The notes under the pieces: generated by a model | What the model was told of the DNA's origin: nothing | The model's database searches: none | The model's input: the letters and a program-made list of their open reading frames with translations, nothing else | Translations under genes and position numbers: made by a program | In this document: positions 8,374-17,528 of the stretch, piece after piece | How the letters are laid out: the number at the start of each line of letters is the position of its first letter | Numbering within the stretch: the stretch's first letter is position 1 | Assembly (NCBI RefSeq): GCF_014646095.1 | Contig: NZ_BMMU01000002.1 | Coordinates: 124,001-188,000, forward strand | Reading direction: 5' to 3' | Origin: Streptomyces lacrimifluminis | GTDB taxonomy: Bacteria > Actinomycetota > Actinomycetes > Streptomycetales > Streptomycetaceae | Length of the DNA stretch: 64,000 nucleotides

Positions 8374-9711
8374 ATGTCCTCCACCACCGAGTCCCCCGTA
8401 TCTGCGTCTGCCCGCATCATCGCCCTGGACGTCCTCGACGTTCGCTTCCCGACGTCCGAGCACCTGGACGGCTCGGACGCGATGAACCCCGAACCCGACT
8501 ACTCCGCCGCCTACGTCGTCCTGCGCACCGACGCCGCCGACGGTCTGGAGGGCCACGCCCTGGCCTTCACCACCGGCCGCGGCAACGACGTCCAGGCCGC
8601 GGCCATCGCAGCCCTCGCCCCGCACGTGGTGGGCCTGTCGGTCGCCGAGGTCTGCGCCGACCTCGGCGCGTTCTCCCGCTCCCTGGTGCACGATCCCCAA
8701 CTGCGCTGGCTGGGACCCGAGAAGGGCGCCATCCACATGGCGACCGGTGCGGTGGTCAACGCGGCCTGGGACCTCGCCGCCAAGCGTGCCGGCCGGCCCG
8801 TCTGGCGCTTCCTGGGCGAGATGCCGCCCGAGGAACTGGTCGCCCAGGTCGACTTCCGCTGGCTCAGCGACGCCCTCACCCCCGAAGACGCGCTGGAGAT
8901 CCTGCGCCGCGCCGAACCGGGCCGCGAGGAACGCATCGCCCGGCTGCTGGAGCGCGGTTACCCCGCCTACACCACCACCCCCGGCTGGCTCGGCTACTCC
9001 GACGAGAAGCTGGCCCGCCTCGCCCGCGAGGCCGTCGCGGACGGCTTCACCCAGATCAAGCTGAAGGTCGGCGCGTCCCTGGAGGACGACGTACGGCGCA
9101 TGCGCACCGCCCGAGAGGCGGTCGGAGACGGTATCCGCATCGCCGTGGACGCCAACCAGAGATGGGACGTCCAGCCCGCGATCGACTGGATGCGCGAACT
9201 GGCCCCCTACGACCCGTACTGGATCGAGGAGCCCACCTCCCCCGACGACATCCTCGGCCACGCCGCCGTCCGCAAGGCCGTCGCCCCCATCAAGGTCGCC
9301 ACCGGCGAGCACATCGCCAACCGGGTCGTCTTCAAGCAACTCCTCCAGGCGGGCGCCGTGGACATCGTGCAGATCGACTCCGCCCGGGTCGGCGGGGTCA
9401 ACGAGAACATCGCGATCCTGTTGCTGGCCGCGAAGTTCGGCGTGCCGGTCTGCCCGCACGCCGGCGGCGTCGGCCTGTGCGAGATGGTCCAGCACCTCTC
9501 GATGTTCGACTACATCGCCGTCTCCGGCACGACCGAGGACCGCGTCATCGAGTACGTCGACCACCTGCACGAACACTTCGTCGACCCGGTGCGCATCGCC
9601 GACGGCCACTATCTCGCCCCCGCCCTACCCGGGCTGAGCGCCCAGATGCACCAGGACTCCCTCAAGGAGTACACGTACCCCGACGGGCCGGTCTGGGCAT
9701 CCCGTGTCTGA
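8374..9711 (+). CDS. fucD: L-fuconate dehydratase
   Basis: This enolase-superfamily enzyme dehydrates L-fuconate to 2-keto-3-deoxy-L-fuconate in the non-phosphorylating L-fucose pathway, in the cytoplasm. The 445-aa length is normal. The N-terminal capping domain is followed by the barrel with KLKVG (Lys 229 and 231), the Mg2+ ligands in VDANQRW (about 259), WIEEPT (about 285) and TGEHI (about 311), and the acid/base His in [12 protein letters not shown] (about 362). DVRFPTS, the residues after [18 protein letters not shown] and LGPEKGA are typical of the fuconate branch. AGGAG lies 6 nt before the ATG. The start of the ruined lactonase gene overlaps its stop, so they formed one operon. The protein itself shows no damage. 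Confidence 0.92.
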   Translation: MSSTTESPVSASARIIALDVLDVRFPTSEHLDGSDAMNPEPDYSAAYVVLRTDAADGLEGHALAFTTGRGNDVQAAAIAALAPHVVGLSVAEVCADLGAFSRSLVHDPQLRWLGPEKGAIHMATGAVVNAAWDLAAKRAGRPVWRFLGEMPPEELVAQVDFRWLSDALTPEDALEILRRAEPGREERIARLLERGYPAYTTTPGWLGYSDEKLARLAREAVADGFTQIKLKVGASLEDDVRRMRTAREAVGDGIRIAVDANQRWDVQPAIDWMRELAPYDPYWIEEPTSPDDILGHAAVRKAVAPIKVATGEHIANRVVFKQLLQAGAVDIVQIDSARVGGVNENIAILLLAAKFGVPVCPHAGGVGLCEMVQHLSMFDYIAVSGTTEDRVIEYVDHLHEHFVDPVRIADGHYLAPALPGLSAQMHQDSLKEYTYPDGPVWASRV

Positions 9712-10625
9712 CAGCCGCCGCATGGTGGACGCCCACGATCACCTGTGCGACCTGGACCGCCGACCGAAGCCCTGGCCGGACGACCCCGACCACGAGCCCG
9801 TCCGCCGCACCCTGGGCGTGGCCTACCTGCGCTCGGCGGCGGCCCTGCCGCTCGCCGGAAGGGAGCCGGAGCGCACGGTGGCTGTTGGGTGCGTGGCCGC
9901 CATGCCCGAGACACGGGAACTACTCACCTGGCCCAGGCCGCCCCGCTGATCGGCGTGGTCGTCGGCCGGGAGGAGCGCGGCTCCCCAGCGGTCGCGGATG
10001 TTTTCGACGGCCTGTTCGCCTGCCCCGGGGCCTCTGCCTCCGCGCCCTGCGGCACCTCGTCCAGAGCGAATCGGACCCGGCCTGGTGGCAACGGCCGTCC
10101 GTGGAACGGGGGTTGCGGGCGGTGGGCGAGGGCTGGCCGGCGTAGGTCGTGCTGATCCGCAGCCATCGGTCCGACCGGGCCGTCCGGTTCGCCGAGCACC
10201 TCCCCGACCTGCCGCTCGCCCTCGGCCACGGGGGCGGGGGCGGGCCGCCCAACGGCCGGCGTGAACCGGGTGACAGGGAAAGGCAGTTGCGGAGACCGGC
10301 CGCGCAGCTTCGGGTGCGCCGCCGGTCTCGGGCCTGGGCACCGAGGCCGACCGGCACCAGTGGGCGACCGCCGACATCCGCCCGGTGCGAGACGTGCGGA
10401 TGTCCGCCTTCGGTTCCGACCGGCCGATGTGTTCGGCCTGACCGGCCGGTGCGTTCGGTTCCGGCTGGCGGTCCGTGTCCTCGTGGGCAGCCGCCACCGC
10501 CGGGCCGCCACCGCCGATGAACCGCTGGCCGCCCGCTCCGCCTCCGAGACGCCGGTGATCCTCGCCGGGACCGCGACCCCTTCCTACCGCTCGACCTCTC
10601 CCGCGACAGACCCACCGAGGCATGG
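9704..10625 (+). pseudogene. Ruined amidohydrolase, probably L-fucono-1,5-lactonase
   Basis: The GTG at 9704 overlaps the end of fucD. The first 80 codons are a clean amidohydrolase-2 start (MVDAHDHLCDLDRRPKPWPD, VRRTLGVAYLRSAAA) and end in a stop at about 9949. Family sequence then reappears piecemeal in other frames: ALRHLVQSESDPAWWQRPSV and WPAYDLLIRSHRSDRAVRFA, then HQWATADIRPV with AFGSDRP, and finally VILAGTAT near 10560. These appear in the right order for an intact protein of about 285 aa, so many small indels have destroyed the gene. It would have opened the lactone ahead of fuconate dehydratase. Confidence 0.8.
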
Positions 10626-10629
10626 GGGA

Positions 10630-10905
10630 CGACTGCCCGGAGGCGCCGCCCGCCCCGTTCACCCGCGCCCGGACGATCACCGACGTCTGCGCCGCCCACG
10701 GCACGCCCCTCCCGGGCCGCGATGGCCGTCCCGGACAGCCGTCCCAGTATCATCAACGTCACCCTCGGCATGCGAGCCCCGATCAGGTGGCACGGAACGT
10801 GGATCTCCACCGCCGGCACACCCCCGAAGGTCTCTGGGACGGTCTTCGCGCCCAGGAACCGATCAGGTCGGAGGTGCCCGCGGAGGGCGGTCATGGAAGG
10901 AGTTC
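10630..10905 (+). pseudogene. 3' remnant of an aldo/keto reductase (probable L-fucose dehydrogenase)
   Basis: The reading RARTITDVCAAHGTPLP is followed, after a frame change, by PSIINVTLGMR, and after a change back by SPDQVARNVDLHRRHTPEGL and GLRAQEPIRSEVP. This is the C-terminal end of the aldo/keto reductase group that includes L-fucose and galactose dehydrogenases. The first 230 or so residues are absent. With the lactonase remnant and fucD it completes the first three steps of L-fucose oxidation. Confidence 0.7.
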
Positions 10906-10908
10906 GCG

Positions 10909-11643
10909 TTGTCACTGACGGACAAGGCCATCGAGCAGATCCGTGAGCTGATCCGCACCGGCGCCCTGCCGCCGGGATCGAAGCTCCCGCCGGAACCGGA
11001 ACTGGCCGTCCAGCTCGGTCTGTCCCGCAACCTCGCCCGCGAGGCGGTCAAGGCCCTCGCCGTCGCACGGATCCTGGAGGTACGCCGAGGCGACGGCACC
11101 TACGTGACCAGCCTGGAGCCCAGGTTGCTCTTCGAGGGCATCGGCGGGGCGGTGGAACTGCTCCAAGGGGACTCGGCCGCCCTGCAGGACCTCATGGAGG
11201 TACGCCGGCTCCTGGAACCGATGGCCACCGCGCTGGCCGCCACCCGGATCTCCGACGAGCAGCTCGCCGAGGTCAAAAGCCATCTCGACGCCATGCGCGA
11301 GGCCCGCGACGACGTCGAACGCCTCAACGCCCATGACACGGCCTTTCACCGCGCCGTCGTCTCGGCGACCGGCAACGACACGCTGCTCACCCTTCTGGAG
11401 GCCATCTCCGGCCGTACCCTGCGCGCCCGCATCTGGCGTGGCCTGGTCGACGCCCAGGCCGCGGGCCGCACCCTCGCCGAGCACGAGGCGATCTACCGGG
11501 CGCTGTCCACCCGTGACGCCTCCCTCAGTCAGGCCGCCGCCCTGCTGCATGTGAGCAGCACCGAGCAGGGGCTGAGGGACCACCTGCGCGCCGCCGCCCC
11601 CCTCACCGACCGAGCGCCGACAACAGCCGCCACCAGCACCTGA
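10909..11643 (+). CDS. GntR-family regulator, FadR/FCD subgroup
   Basis: This 244-aa repressor or activator has a winged helix at residues 3-70 (IEQIRELIRTGALPPGSKLP, LSRNLAREAVKALAV, VRRGDGTYVT) and an FCD ligand domain with VRRLLEPMATALAA, the metal-binding pattern in AHDTAFHRAVVSATGN, and EHEAIYRAL. The TTG at 10909 has AAGGAG 6 nt upstream. It is the last gene of the broken fucose operon and is the obvious candidate for its control, perhaps through the inverted repeat at 8120-8133. Unlike its two upstream neighbours it is intact. Confidence 0.85.
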   Translation: MSLTDKAIEQIRELIRTGALPPGSKLPPEPELAVQLGLSRNLAREAVKALAVARILEVRRGDGTYVTSLEPRLLFEGIGGAVELLQGDSAALQDLMEVRRLLEPMATALAATRISDEQLAEVKSHLDAMREARDDVERLNAHDTAFHRAVVSATGNDTLLTLLEAISGRTLRARIWRGLVDAQAAGRTLAEHEAIYRALSTRDASLSQAAALLHVSSTEQGLRDHLRAAAPLTDRAPTTAATST

Positions 11644-11710
11644 CCGCCCCCGCCCCGCCCCCGCCGAGCGGGTGACCGTCACGCGGGTCCGGTGCAGGTC
11701 CCGCGAGATT

Positions 11711-11738
11711 TAGTAGCCATGTACATAGTAGCCATGTA
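11711..11738. promoter_or_regulatory. Direct repeat TAGTAGCCATGTA, two copies, 15-bp spacing
   Basis: TAGTAGCCATGTA occurs at 11711-11723 and again at 11726-11738, ending 11 bp before the MarR start codon. The unusually AT-rich stretch and its position suggest the autoregulatory operator, overlapping the promoter and ribosome binding region. Confidence 0.55.
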
Positions 11739-11749
11739 ATCTATCGCCC

Positions 11750-12226
11750 ATGAGTTCGACATCCGGGGACGCGACCCCCGGCTATCTGGTCTGGCGTCTG
11801 TCGACGAAGTGGCGCGTCGCCGTCGACCGGGCGGTCGCCCCCCTGGGACTGACCCACGCGCAGTACGCCCTGGTCGCCTCGCTGCAGGGCATGCGGCGCG
11901 CCGGTCTGCGCCCCAGTCAGCGGCAGCTCGCCGATCACACCGGCCTCGAACCGCTCTACGTGTCGAAGCTCGCCCGCGCCCTGGAGACCACCGGTCTGCT
12001 CGAACGCACACGGGACCCGCAGGACCCACGTGCGGTGCGGCTGGCCCTCACCGAGGAGGGCAGCGAGGTCACCCGGCGGGCGATCAAGGTCGTACAGGGG
12101 CTGCTTCAGCAGTTGCTGGAACCGCTCGGCGGCCTGGACAGCGAGCGCACCCGGGACTTCACCCGCGACCTGGCCCTGCTCCTCGACACCCCTCTCAACG
12201 CCGACCCCGAGAAGGAGCGGTCATGA
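11750..12226 (+). CDS. MarR-family transcriptional regulator
   Basis: This 158-aa protein has the MarR winged helix: LGLTHAQYALVASLQG, PSQRQLADHTGLEPLYVSKLARALETTGLLER, and the wing motif RDPQDPRAVRLALTEEG. Dimerisation helices lie at both ends. It is the first gene of a three-gene run with overlapping ends (its TGA overlaps the next ATG), so the second MarR-like protein is probably made with it. It likely binds the tandem repeat just upstream of its own start. Confidence 0.88.
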   Translation: MSSTSGDATPGYLVWRLSTKWRVAVDRAVAPLGLTHAQYALVASLQGMRRAGLRPSQRQLADHTGLEPLYVSKLARALETTGLLERTRDPQDPRAVRLALTEEGSEVTRRAIKVVQGLLQQLLEPLGGLDSERTRDFTRDLALLLDTPLNADPEKERS

Positions 12227-12711
12227 CCACATCCAACGCACCCACCACAGCCCCCACGCCCGTCGCGCCGACCCTGAACCCCCGTGTCATCGCCCTCGCC
12301 CACTACGCCGGGCGGGCGGTCCTGGAGACCGTGCTTGCCCGGCACGGCGCCACCTTCCAGCAGTCGGTGACGCTCAGGCTCGTCGCCGTCGCCGACGGGC
12401 CCGTAGAGCACGCGTGGCTTGTCGGCGAGGTCGTCGACGCCCTGAAGGTGGACGCGGCAGCCGTGCGCGCGGTCGTCGAGGAACTGGTCGAAAGCCGGCT
12501 GCTGGCAGCCGAGTCCACGACCTCCCTCACCATCACGGACGCGGGACGAGAGCTGTACCGCGCCACCAGCGCCGAGACCACCCCGATCACCGCACGGATC
12601 TACGCCGGCATCCCGGACGCTGACCTGGCCACCGCCGGCCGGGTGCTGTCCCTGATCAACGAGCGGGCGAATGCGGAGTTGGCCGCCATGGCCGGACCAC
12701 GGGCGGAATGA
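12223..12711 (+). CDS. Second MarR-like winged-helix protein
   Basis: This 162-aa protein follows the MarR gene with an ATGA overlap. Residues 20-150 fit a winged helix (LARHGATFQQSVTLRLVAVA, VVDALKVDAAAVRAVVEELVESRLL, LTITDAGRELYRA). It is more divergent than the first protein and lacks a clear basic wing. Paired MarR genes may form heterodimers or one may modulate the other; this is inference. The next gene's possible ATG (12708) overlaps its end. Confidence 0.75.
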   Translation: MTTSNAPTTAPTPVAPTLNPRVIALAHYAGRAVLETVLARHGATFQQSVTLRLVAVADGPVEHAWLVGEVVDALKVDAAAVRAVVEELVESRLLAAESTTSLTITDAGRELYRATSAETTPITARIYAGIPDADLATAGRVLSLINERANAELAAMAGPRAE

Positions 12712-12752
12712 ACAACCGCTCCCACCGGTTACCGCTTCCGAAGGAGGCACGA

Positions 12753-13103
12753 GTGGAGACCACGACGTACACGTACTACGACCACGGAACCGCCGCGGAG
12801 CGCTGGGAGCGGGCGGGGCTGTTCTTCGACGCCAAGGACTACGCCGGCGCGGCGCGTGTTCTGGACGGGCTGGTCAAGGAGGTGCCGGAGCAGACCGCGC
12901 CCCGGCTGCTGCTGGCCCGCGCCTACTACCACTCGGCCCAACTGCAGCGCGCCGAAGCCGAGTTGCGCATCCTCGTCGAGCGCGACCCGGTGGAGCAGTA
13001 CGCCCGGCTGATGCTCGGGCGCACGCTCCAGCGCCAGGGCCGCCACGAGGAAGCCGCACCGCACATGAAGCTCGCCTCCGCCCTCGCGGGCGACTTCGAG
13101 TAG
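12753..13103 (+). CDS. Small tetratricopeptide-repeat protein
   Basis: About 116 aa with three TPR-like helical pairs: RWERAGLFFDAKDYAGAARVL, APRLLLARAYYHSAQLQRAE and EQYARLMLGRTLQRQGRHEE. TPRs mediate protein contacts; the partner is unknown. AAGGAGG lies 5 nt before the GTG at 12753, which I prefer to an ATG at 12708 that lacks a ribosome binding site. It is the last gene of the MarR run and is followed by a strong hairpin. Confidence 0.8.
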   Translation: METTTYTYYDHGTAAERWERAGLFFDAKDYAGAARVLDGLVKEVPEQTAPRLLLARAYYHSAQLQRAEAELRILVERDPVEQYARLMLGRTLQRQGRHEEAAPHMKLASALAGDFE

Positions 13104-13139
13104 ATCTCCGTACGACTGGATCTCCGTACGACGGACAGG

Positions 13140-13176
13140 ACGGCCCGGCTCCCCGGTTGAGGGGAGGCCGGGCCGT
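13140..13176. terminator. Hairpin between convergent genes
   Basis: ACGGCCCGGCTCCCC pairs with GGGGAGGCCGGGCCGT, with a single bulge and a short loop. It follows the TPR gene and precedes the end of the PepSY gene, so it can stop transcription from both sides. Confidence 0.75.
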
Positions 13177-13189
13177 CGCGTACCGACGC

Positions 13190-14611
13190 CTACTTCGCGC
13201 CGACCCGCTCTTCGCGCGTGCGCCCGCCCCGCCGGTGGTCGATCTCGCCCAGGATCACGTCGACGGCGATGAAGGCGGCCAGCGGAATACCGAGCAACGG
13301 AACGAAGTAGCCCACGACTGCCACCCCCGCCATCAGCACCACCAGGAGCAGCGGGGGCACCTGCTGCCAGGCGCCGCGCGGGATCGGGCGGCCGAAGGCG
13401 GCGGCCCGGCCTCGCTGCCACCACATGCGGTAGCCCCACAGGATGAGCAGGACGAGCGAGAGCGCGAGGGCCATCAGCGCGACCTGGTTGACGATCCCGA
13501 ACAGGAGACCGGTGTGCGCGTCGATGCCCCAGCGGGTCAGCTTCGCGAGCACCGGGTAGTCCGCGAACCGGAGGACGTCGAGCACCTCGCCGGTCGACGG
13601 GTCCACGGCGACCGAGTCCTGCTTGGTGGGCCAGCTGCGCTGGACCTGCTTCACGACATACGCGGAGGACTCGTCCACGGGCGGGACCATCTCGACGGGG
13701 TCGCCCAGGCCCTCGGCGCGGGCCGCGGCCAGCACCTTGTCGAGGCCGACGCCGTGCTCGCCGGTGCTACCGGAGCCGGCCGCCGCGCCATGGCCCGTGT
13801 GCTCGCCGCCCGCCGCCGAGATGGAGGGGGTGGACTGGCCGAGGGAGGTGCGCAGGACGTCGATGTTGGCGCCCGCGTACGTCGACCAGGTCAGGCCGGT
13901 GGCGGAGAGGAAGATGAAGCCGGCCGAGGCCCAGACGCCGACGGTGCCGTGCAGCCCGAGGGTCCGTCGCCGTCCGCTGGTGCCGCGCACCTTGCGCTGG
14001 GTACGGCGGCGGGCGAACCACAGCACCAGACCGCCGCCCGCGATCACCCACAGCCAGCTCGCGGCGAGTTCGCTGTAGAGGCGGCCGTTCTCGCCGAGGT
14101 GCAGATTGCGGTGGAACTCGCTGATCCAGGTCCGCAGCGGCAGTGCGCCCGACGATCCGTACTGTTCGAGCGCGCCCTCCACCTTCGCCGTGTACGGGTC
14201 GACGAACACCGCGAGCGTGTGTCCCTCGCCGACACCGGGCACGCCGGACAGCATGACCCTCGTCGTGGCGTCGTCCTCGGGTGAGGGGCGCACGGCCGCG
14301 ACGGTGCCCTCGGGATGGGCCTTGCGGGCGGCGGCCACCTGCTCGGAGATCGGCAGCTTGGTGTCCCCCGCGGAGACGGTGAACTCGTCGGCGTAGATGA
14401 TCTCCTCGGCCTGGAAGGAGGCCGCGTACAGAGCACCGCTCAGGGCGGCGACCAGCAGGAACGGGGCGACGAGCAGACCCGCGTAGAAGTGCAGCCGCAG
14501 GACGAGCGGGCGGAGCGTGGCGGCTGCGGACGGCTTCGCCGGGGCCGAGGGTTTCGACGACTCCGGTGCGTCCGGGGACTCGTCCGTCGTGGTCGTGGGA
14601 GCGGTGGACAT
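13190..14611 (-). CDS. PepSY-associated transmembrane protein
   Basis: This 473-aa membrane protein has an N-terminal cytoplasmic Pro/Ser/Ala-rich tail, a first helix at about residues 38-68 (LHFYAGLLVAPFLLVAALSG), an extracytoplasmic PepSY region, and further helices around 185-205, 225-245, 365-395 and 415-450. RLHFYAGL and EFHRNLHLG are typical of PepSY-TM proteins, often tied to iron or heme uptake or to ferric reduction. A His/Gly-rich stretch (GGEHTGHGAAAG, about 270) may bind metal. It is transcribed alone, so a precise role cannot be given. Confidence 0.85.
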   Translation of the reverse strand: MSTAPTTTTDESPDAPESSKPSAPAKPSAAATLRPLVLRLHFYAGLLVAPFLLVAALSGALYAASFQAEEIIYADEFTVSAGDTKLPISEQVAAARKAHPEGTVAAVRPSPEDDATTRVMLSGVPGVGEGHTLAVFVDPYTAKVEGALEQYGSSGALPLRTWISEFHRNLHLGENGRLYSELAASWLWVIAGGGLVLWFARRRTQRKVRGTSGRRRTLGLHGTVGVWASAGFIFLSATGLTWSTYAGANIDVLRTSLGQSTPSISAAGGEHTGHGAAAGSGSTGEHGVGLDKVLAAARAEGLGDPVEMVPPVDESSAYVVKQVQRSWPTKQDSVAVDPSTGEVLDVLRFADYPVLAKLTRWGIDAHTGLLFGIVNQVALMALALSLVLLILWGYRMWWQRGRAAAFGRPIPRGAWQQVPPLLLVVLMAGVAVVGYFVPLLGIPLAAFIAVDVILGEIDHRRGGRTREERVGAK

Positions 14612-14814
14612 CGGCGGGCTTCTCCGGTGGGCTGGGGACGGTGAGCGGGGAAGACGGCTGTGGGGGTGTACGGCCGGGGGTACGGCTCTGGGCGGTACGA
14701 CTGTGGGGACGGTTCAGTAGTCGGACCGCCGGCCCGTCGAGTTCCCGACCCCGTCAGTGGCGTACGTCACACAAGAGGGCGCCGGGTGTCAGAGGCGCGT
14801 GGCATCCTGGCGCC

Positions 14815-15456
14815 ATGGCAACTCCCCATGACCCGAGCACCCTTGCCGACCGGGTCGAACGACTCCTCGCCGTCGGCGGCCCGTTGCCGATCGTCGCCGC
14901 CGGGGACCCGGTGCTGCGCCGTGGCACCGTGCCCTTCGACGGGCAGCTCGGCCCGGAGCTGCTGGCCCGCTTCGTCGAGGCGCTGCGCGAGACGATGCGT
15001 GCCGCACCGGGTGTCGGCCTGGCGGCTCCGCAGGTCGGGGTGGGGCTGCGGATCGCGGTCATCGAGGACCCTGCGCCGGTGCCGGAGGCGGTGCGGGTGG
15101 TGCGCGGGCGCGTGCCACTGCCGTTCCGGGTGCTGGTGAATCCGTCGTACGAGGCGGTCGGCGCCGAGCGGGCCGCGTTCTTCGAGGGGTGTCTGAGCGT
15201 GCCGGGCTGGCAGGCGGTGGTGTCCCGGCCCGCGGCGGTGCGGCTCACCGGCCAGGACGAGTACGGGCATGCGGTGGACGAGGTGTTCACGGGGTGGCCG
15301 GCGCGGATCGTCCAGCACGAGACCGACCATCTGGACGGCACGCTCTATCTCGACCGCGCGGAACTGCGCTCGCTGTCCTCCGGCGCGGCCATGGCGGAGC
15401 GGTGGGCGCAGCCGACCCCGGCGCAGGCGGCCGAGGAGCTCGGGTTTCCCCTCTGA
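14815..15456 (+). CDS. def: Peptide deformylase
   Basis: Removes the N-formyl group from nascent proteins; cytoplasmic, Fe2+ or Zn2+ dependent. All three motifs are intact: GVGLAAPQVG (about 64-73), EGCLSVPG with the metal Cys (about 124) and QHETDHLDG with two metal His and the catalytic Glu (about 168). The 213-aa length fits actinobacterial enzymes. I start at the ATG at 14815 (MATPHDPSTL), although the ribosome binding site is weak. Streptomyces usually carry more than one def, and this is likely an accessory copy. It converges on the oxidoreductase gene. Confidence 0.93.
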   Translation: MATPHDPSTLADRVERLLAVGGPLPIVAAGDPVLRRGTVPFDGQLGPELLARFVEALRETMRAAPGVGLAAPQVGVGLRIAVIEDPAPVPEAVRVVRGRVPLPFRVLVNPSYEAVGAERAAFFEGCLSVPGWQAVVSRPAAVRLTGQDEYGHAVDEVFTGWPARIVQHETDHLDGTLYLDRAELRSLSSGAAMAERWAQPTPAQAAEELGFPL

Positions 15457-15483
15457 CCGCCCGTCCCCGCCGACCGCCGGTTC

Positions 15484-16920
15484 CTACTTCCCGTCCCGGA
15501 ATGCCTCCAGCAACCGCAGCCAGACCTCGCTGATCGTCGGGTACGACGGCACCGCGTGCCACAGCCTTCCCAGCGGCACCTCGCCGGCGACGGCGACGGT
15601 CGCGGAGTGGATCAGTTCGCCCACTCCGGGGCCGACGAAGGTGACGCCGAGCAGGGTCTCGCGGTCCAGGTCGACAACCATGCGGGCGCGGCCCCGGTAG
15701 CCGTCGGCGTACAGGCCGGCGCCCGCCACCGACGAGAACTCCACGTCGACGGCGCGCACCCGGTGGCCCGCCTGCTCCGCCTCGGCGAGGGAGAGGCCGA
15801 CGGCTGCCGCCTCCGGGTCGGTGAAGACGACCTGCGGGACGGCGCCGTGGTCGGCGGTGGCCGCGTGGGCGCCCCAGGGGTCGGGCTCCAGGAGGGGTGC
15901 GCCGGCCGCGCGGGCGGCGATGGCGGCGCCCGCGATCCGGGCCTGGTACTTGCCCTGGTGGGTGAGGAGGGCGCGGTGGTTGACGTCGCCGACCGCGTAC
16001 AGCCAATCGCTGCCGGTGACCCGGAGGCTGTCGTCGACCGACAGCCAGGAGCCCGGCTCCAGGCCGACCGTGTCGAGGCCGATGTCGTCCGTGCGCGGGG
16101 CGCGGCCCGTGGCGAAGAGGATCTCGTCGGCCTCGATCCGGTCACCGGTGCCCGTGACCGCCACGACGGTACCGTTCTCCCTGGTCACCGACTGGACCGA
16201 CGTACCGGTGCGGACGTCCGTGCCCGCCTCGGCCAGCGCCTCGGCGACCAGTTCGCCCGCGAACGGCTCCATGCGGGGCAGCAGGCCCTTGCCGCGGACG
16301 AGCAGGGTGACCCGCGAGCCGAGCGCCTGCCAGGCGGTGGCCATCTCCACCGCGACGACACCGCCGCCGACCACGATCAGGCTGCCGGGCACCGACTTGG
16401 CGCTGGTCGCCTCCCGGCTCGTCCAGGGCCCGACCTCGTCGAGGCCCGGCAGGTCGGGCAGCTGGGCACTGGTGCCCGTGCACACGGCGACCGCGTGCCG
16501 GGCCGTCAGCGTCCGCGTCGAGCCGTCCTCGCCCGTCACTGTCACCGCGCGCGGGCCGGCCAGGCGCCCCCGACCCCGGTAGAGGTCGGCGCCGATGCTC
16601 TCCAGCCAGCCGATCTGTCCGTCGTCCTGCCAGTTCGAGGTCTCGTAGTCGCGGTGGGCGAGGACCGCTTCGGCGTCCAGGGAACCCTGGACGAGGTGGC
16701 GCAGGCCGGGTACCCGGCGGGCGTCGGCGCGAGCGATGACCGGGCGCAGGAGGGCCTTGCTGGGCATGCAGGCCCAGTAGGAACACTCGCCGCCGACCAG
16801 TTCGCTCTCCACGATCGCGGTGGACAGACCGGCCGCGCGGGTGCGGTCGGCCACGTTCTCCCCCACGGGTCCGGCACCGAGCACCACGACGTCGTACACG
16901 TTGGTTTCCGTTTCCGTCAT
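15484..16920 (-). CDS. FAD-dependent pyridine nucleotide-disulfide oxidoreductase
   Basis: A two-dinucleotide-fold flavoprotein of 478 aa, related to dihydrolipoamide dehydrogenase and mercuric reductase. FAD site VVLGAGPVGENVADR at the start; redox pair GGECSYWACMPSKALLR, which keeps the CxxxxC spacing but replaces the usual Asn-Val-Gly; NAD(P) site SLIVVGGGVVAVEMA; second FAD motif WLYAVGDVNHR. The C-terminal interface domain ends SYPTISEVW and lacks the HPT..E motif of lipoamide dehydrogenases, so the substrate is uncertain. ATG at 16920. It is divergent from the thioredoxin gene only 128 bp away, and the two could be functionally linked in thiol metabolism. Confidence 0.85.
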   Translation of the reverse strand: MTETETNVYDVVVLGAGPVGENVADRTRAAGLSTAIVESELVGGECSYWACMPSKALLRPVIARADARRVPGLRHLVQGSLDAEAVLAHRDYETSNWQDDGQIGWLESIGADLYRGRGRLAGPRAVTVTGEDGSTRTLTARHAVAVCTGTSAQLPDLPGLDEVGPWTSREATSAKSVPGSLIVVGGGVVAVEMATAWQALGSRVTLLVRGKGLLPRMEPFAGELVAEALAEAGTDVRTGTSVQSVTRENGTVVAVTGTGDRIEADEILFATGRAPRTDDIGLDTVGLEPGSWLSVDDSLRVTGSDWLYAVGDVNHRALLTHQGKYQARIAGAAIAARAAGAPLLEPDPWGAHAATADHGAVPQVVFTDPEAAAVGLSLAEAEQAGHRVRAVDVEFSSVAGAGLYADGYRGRARMVVDLDRETLLGVTFVGPGVGELIHSATVAVAGEVPLGRLWHAVPSYPTISEVWLRLLEAFRDGK

Positions 16921-17048
16921 GGGGTCAGTCTGGTAGGTGGCGTGGCCCGTGGCCACACGGGTATCGGCGCGGAATACGCGGTGGCCGGGCCGTGTTGTGC
17001 GAACGCCACCGGCAACGACCCGACAGCAGGAAGAAGAGGAATCAGGTC

Positions 17049-17426
<378 letters not shown>

Positions 17427-17466
17427 CCCCCGCCGGGGCCCGCGCCCCAGGGGGGCGCAGCCCCCA

Positions 17467-17495
17467 GGGGCGCGGGGAACTGCGCGACCAGCCAC
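17467..17495 (+). repeat. Interspersed 3'-end repeat, copy A
   Basis: Begins GGGGCGCGGGGAACTGCGCG and ends ACCAGCCAC. It lies between the convergent thioredoxin and aldehyde dehydrogenase genes. The same sequence recurs at 24791, 24911, 30175 and 59216. Confidence 0.75.
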
Positions 17496-17528
17496 TCGGA
17501 CCCGCAGCCGACAACGCACCGCAGCGTT

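Noticed and set aside
8020..9609. Long minus-strand frame opposite fucD
   Set aside because: Gly/Val/Asp-rich antisense shadow of a clearly recognised enzyme.
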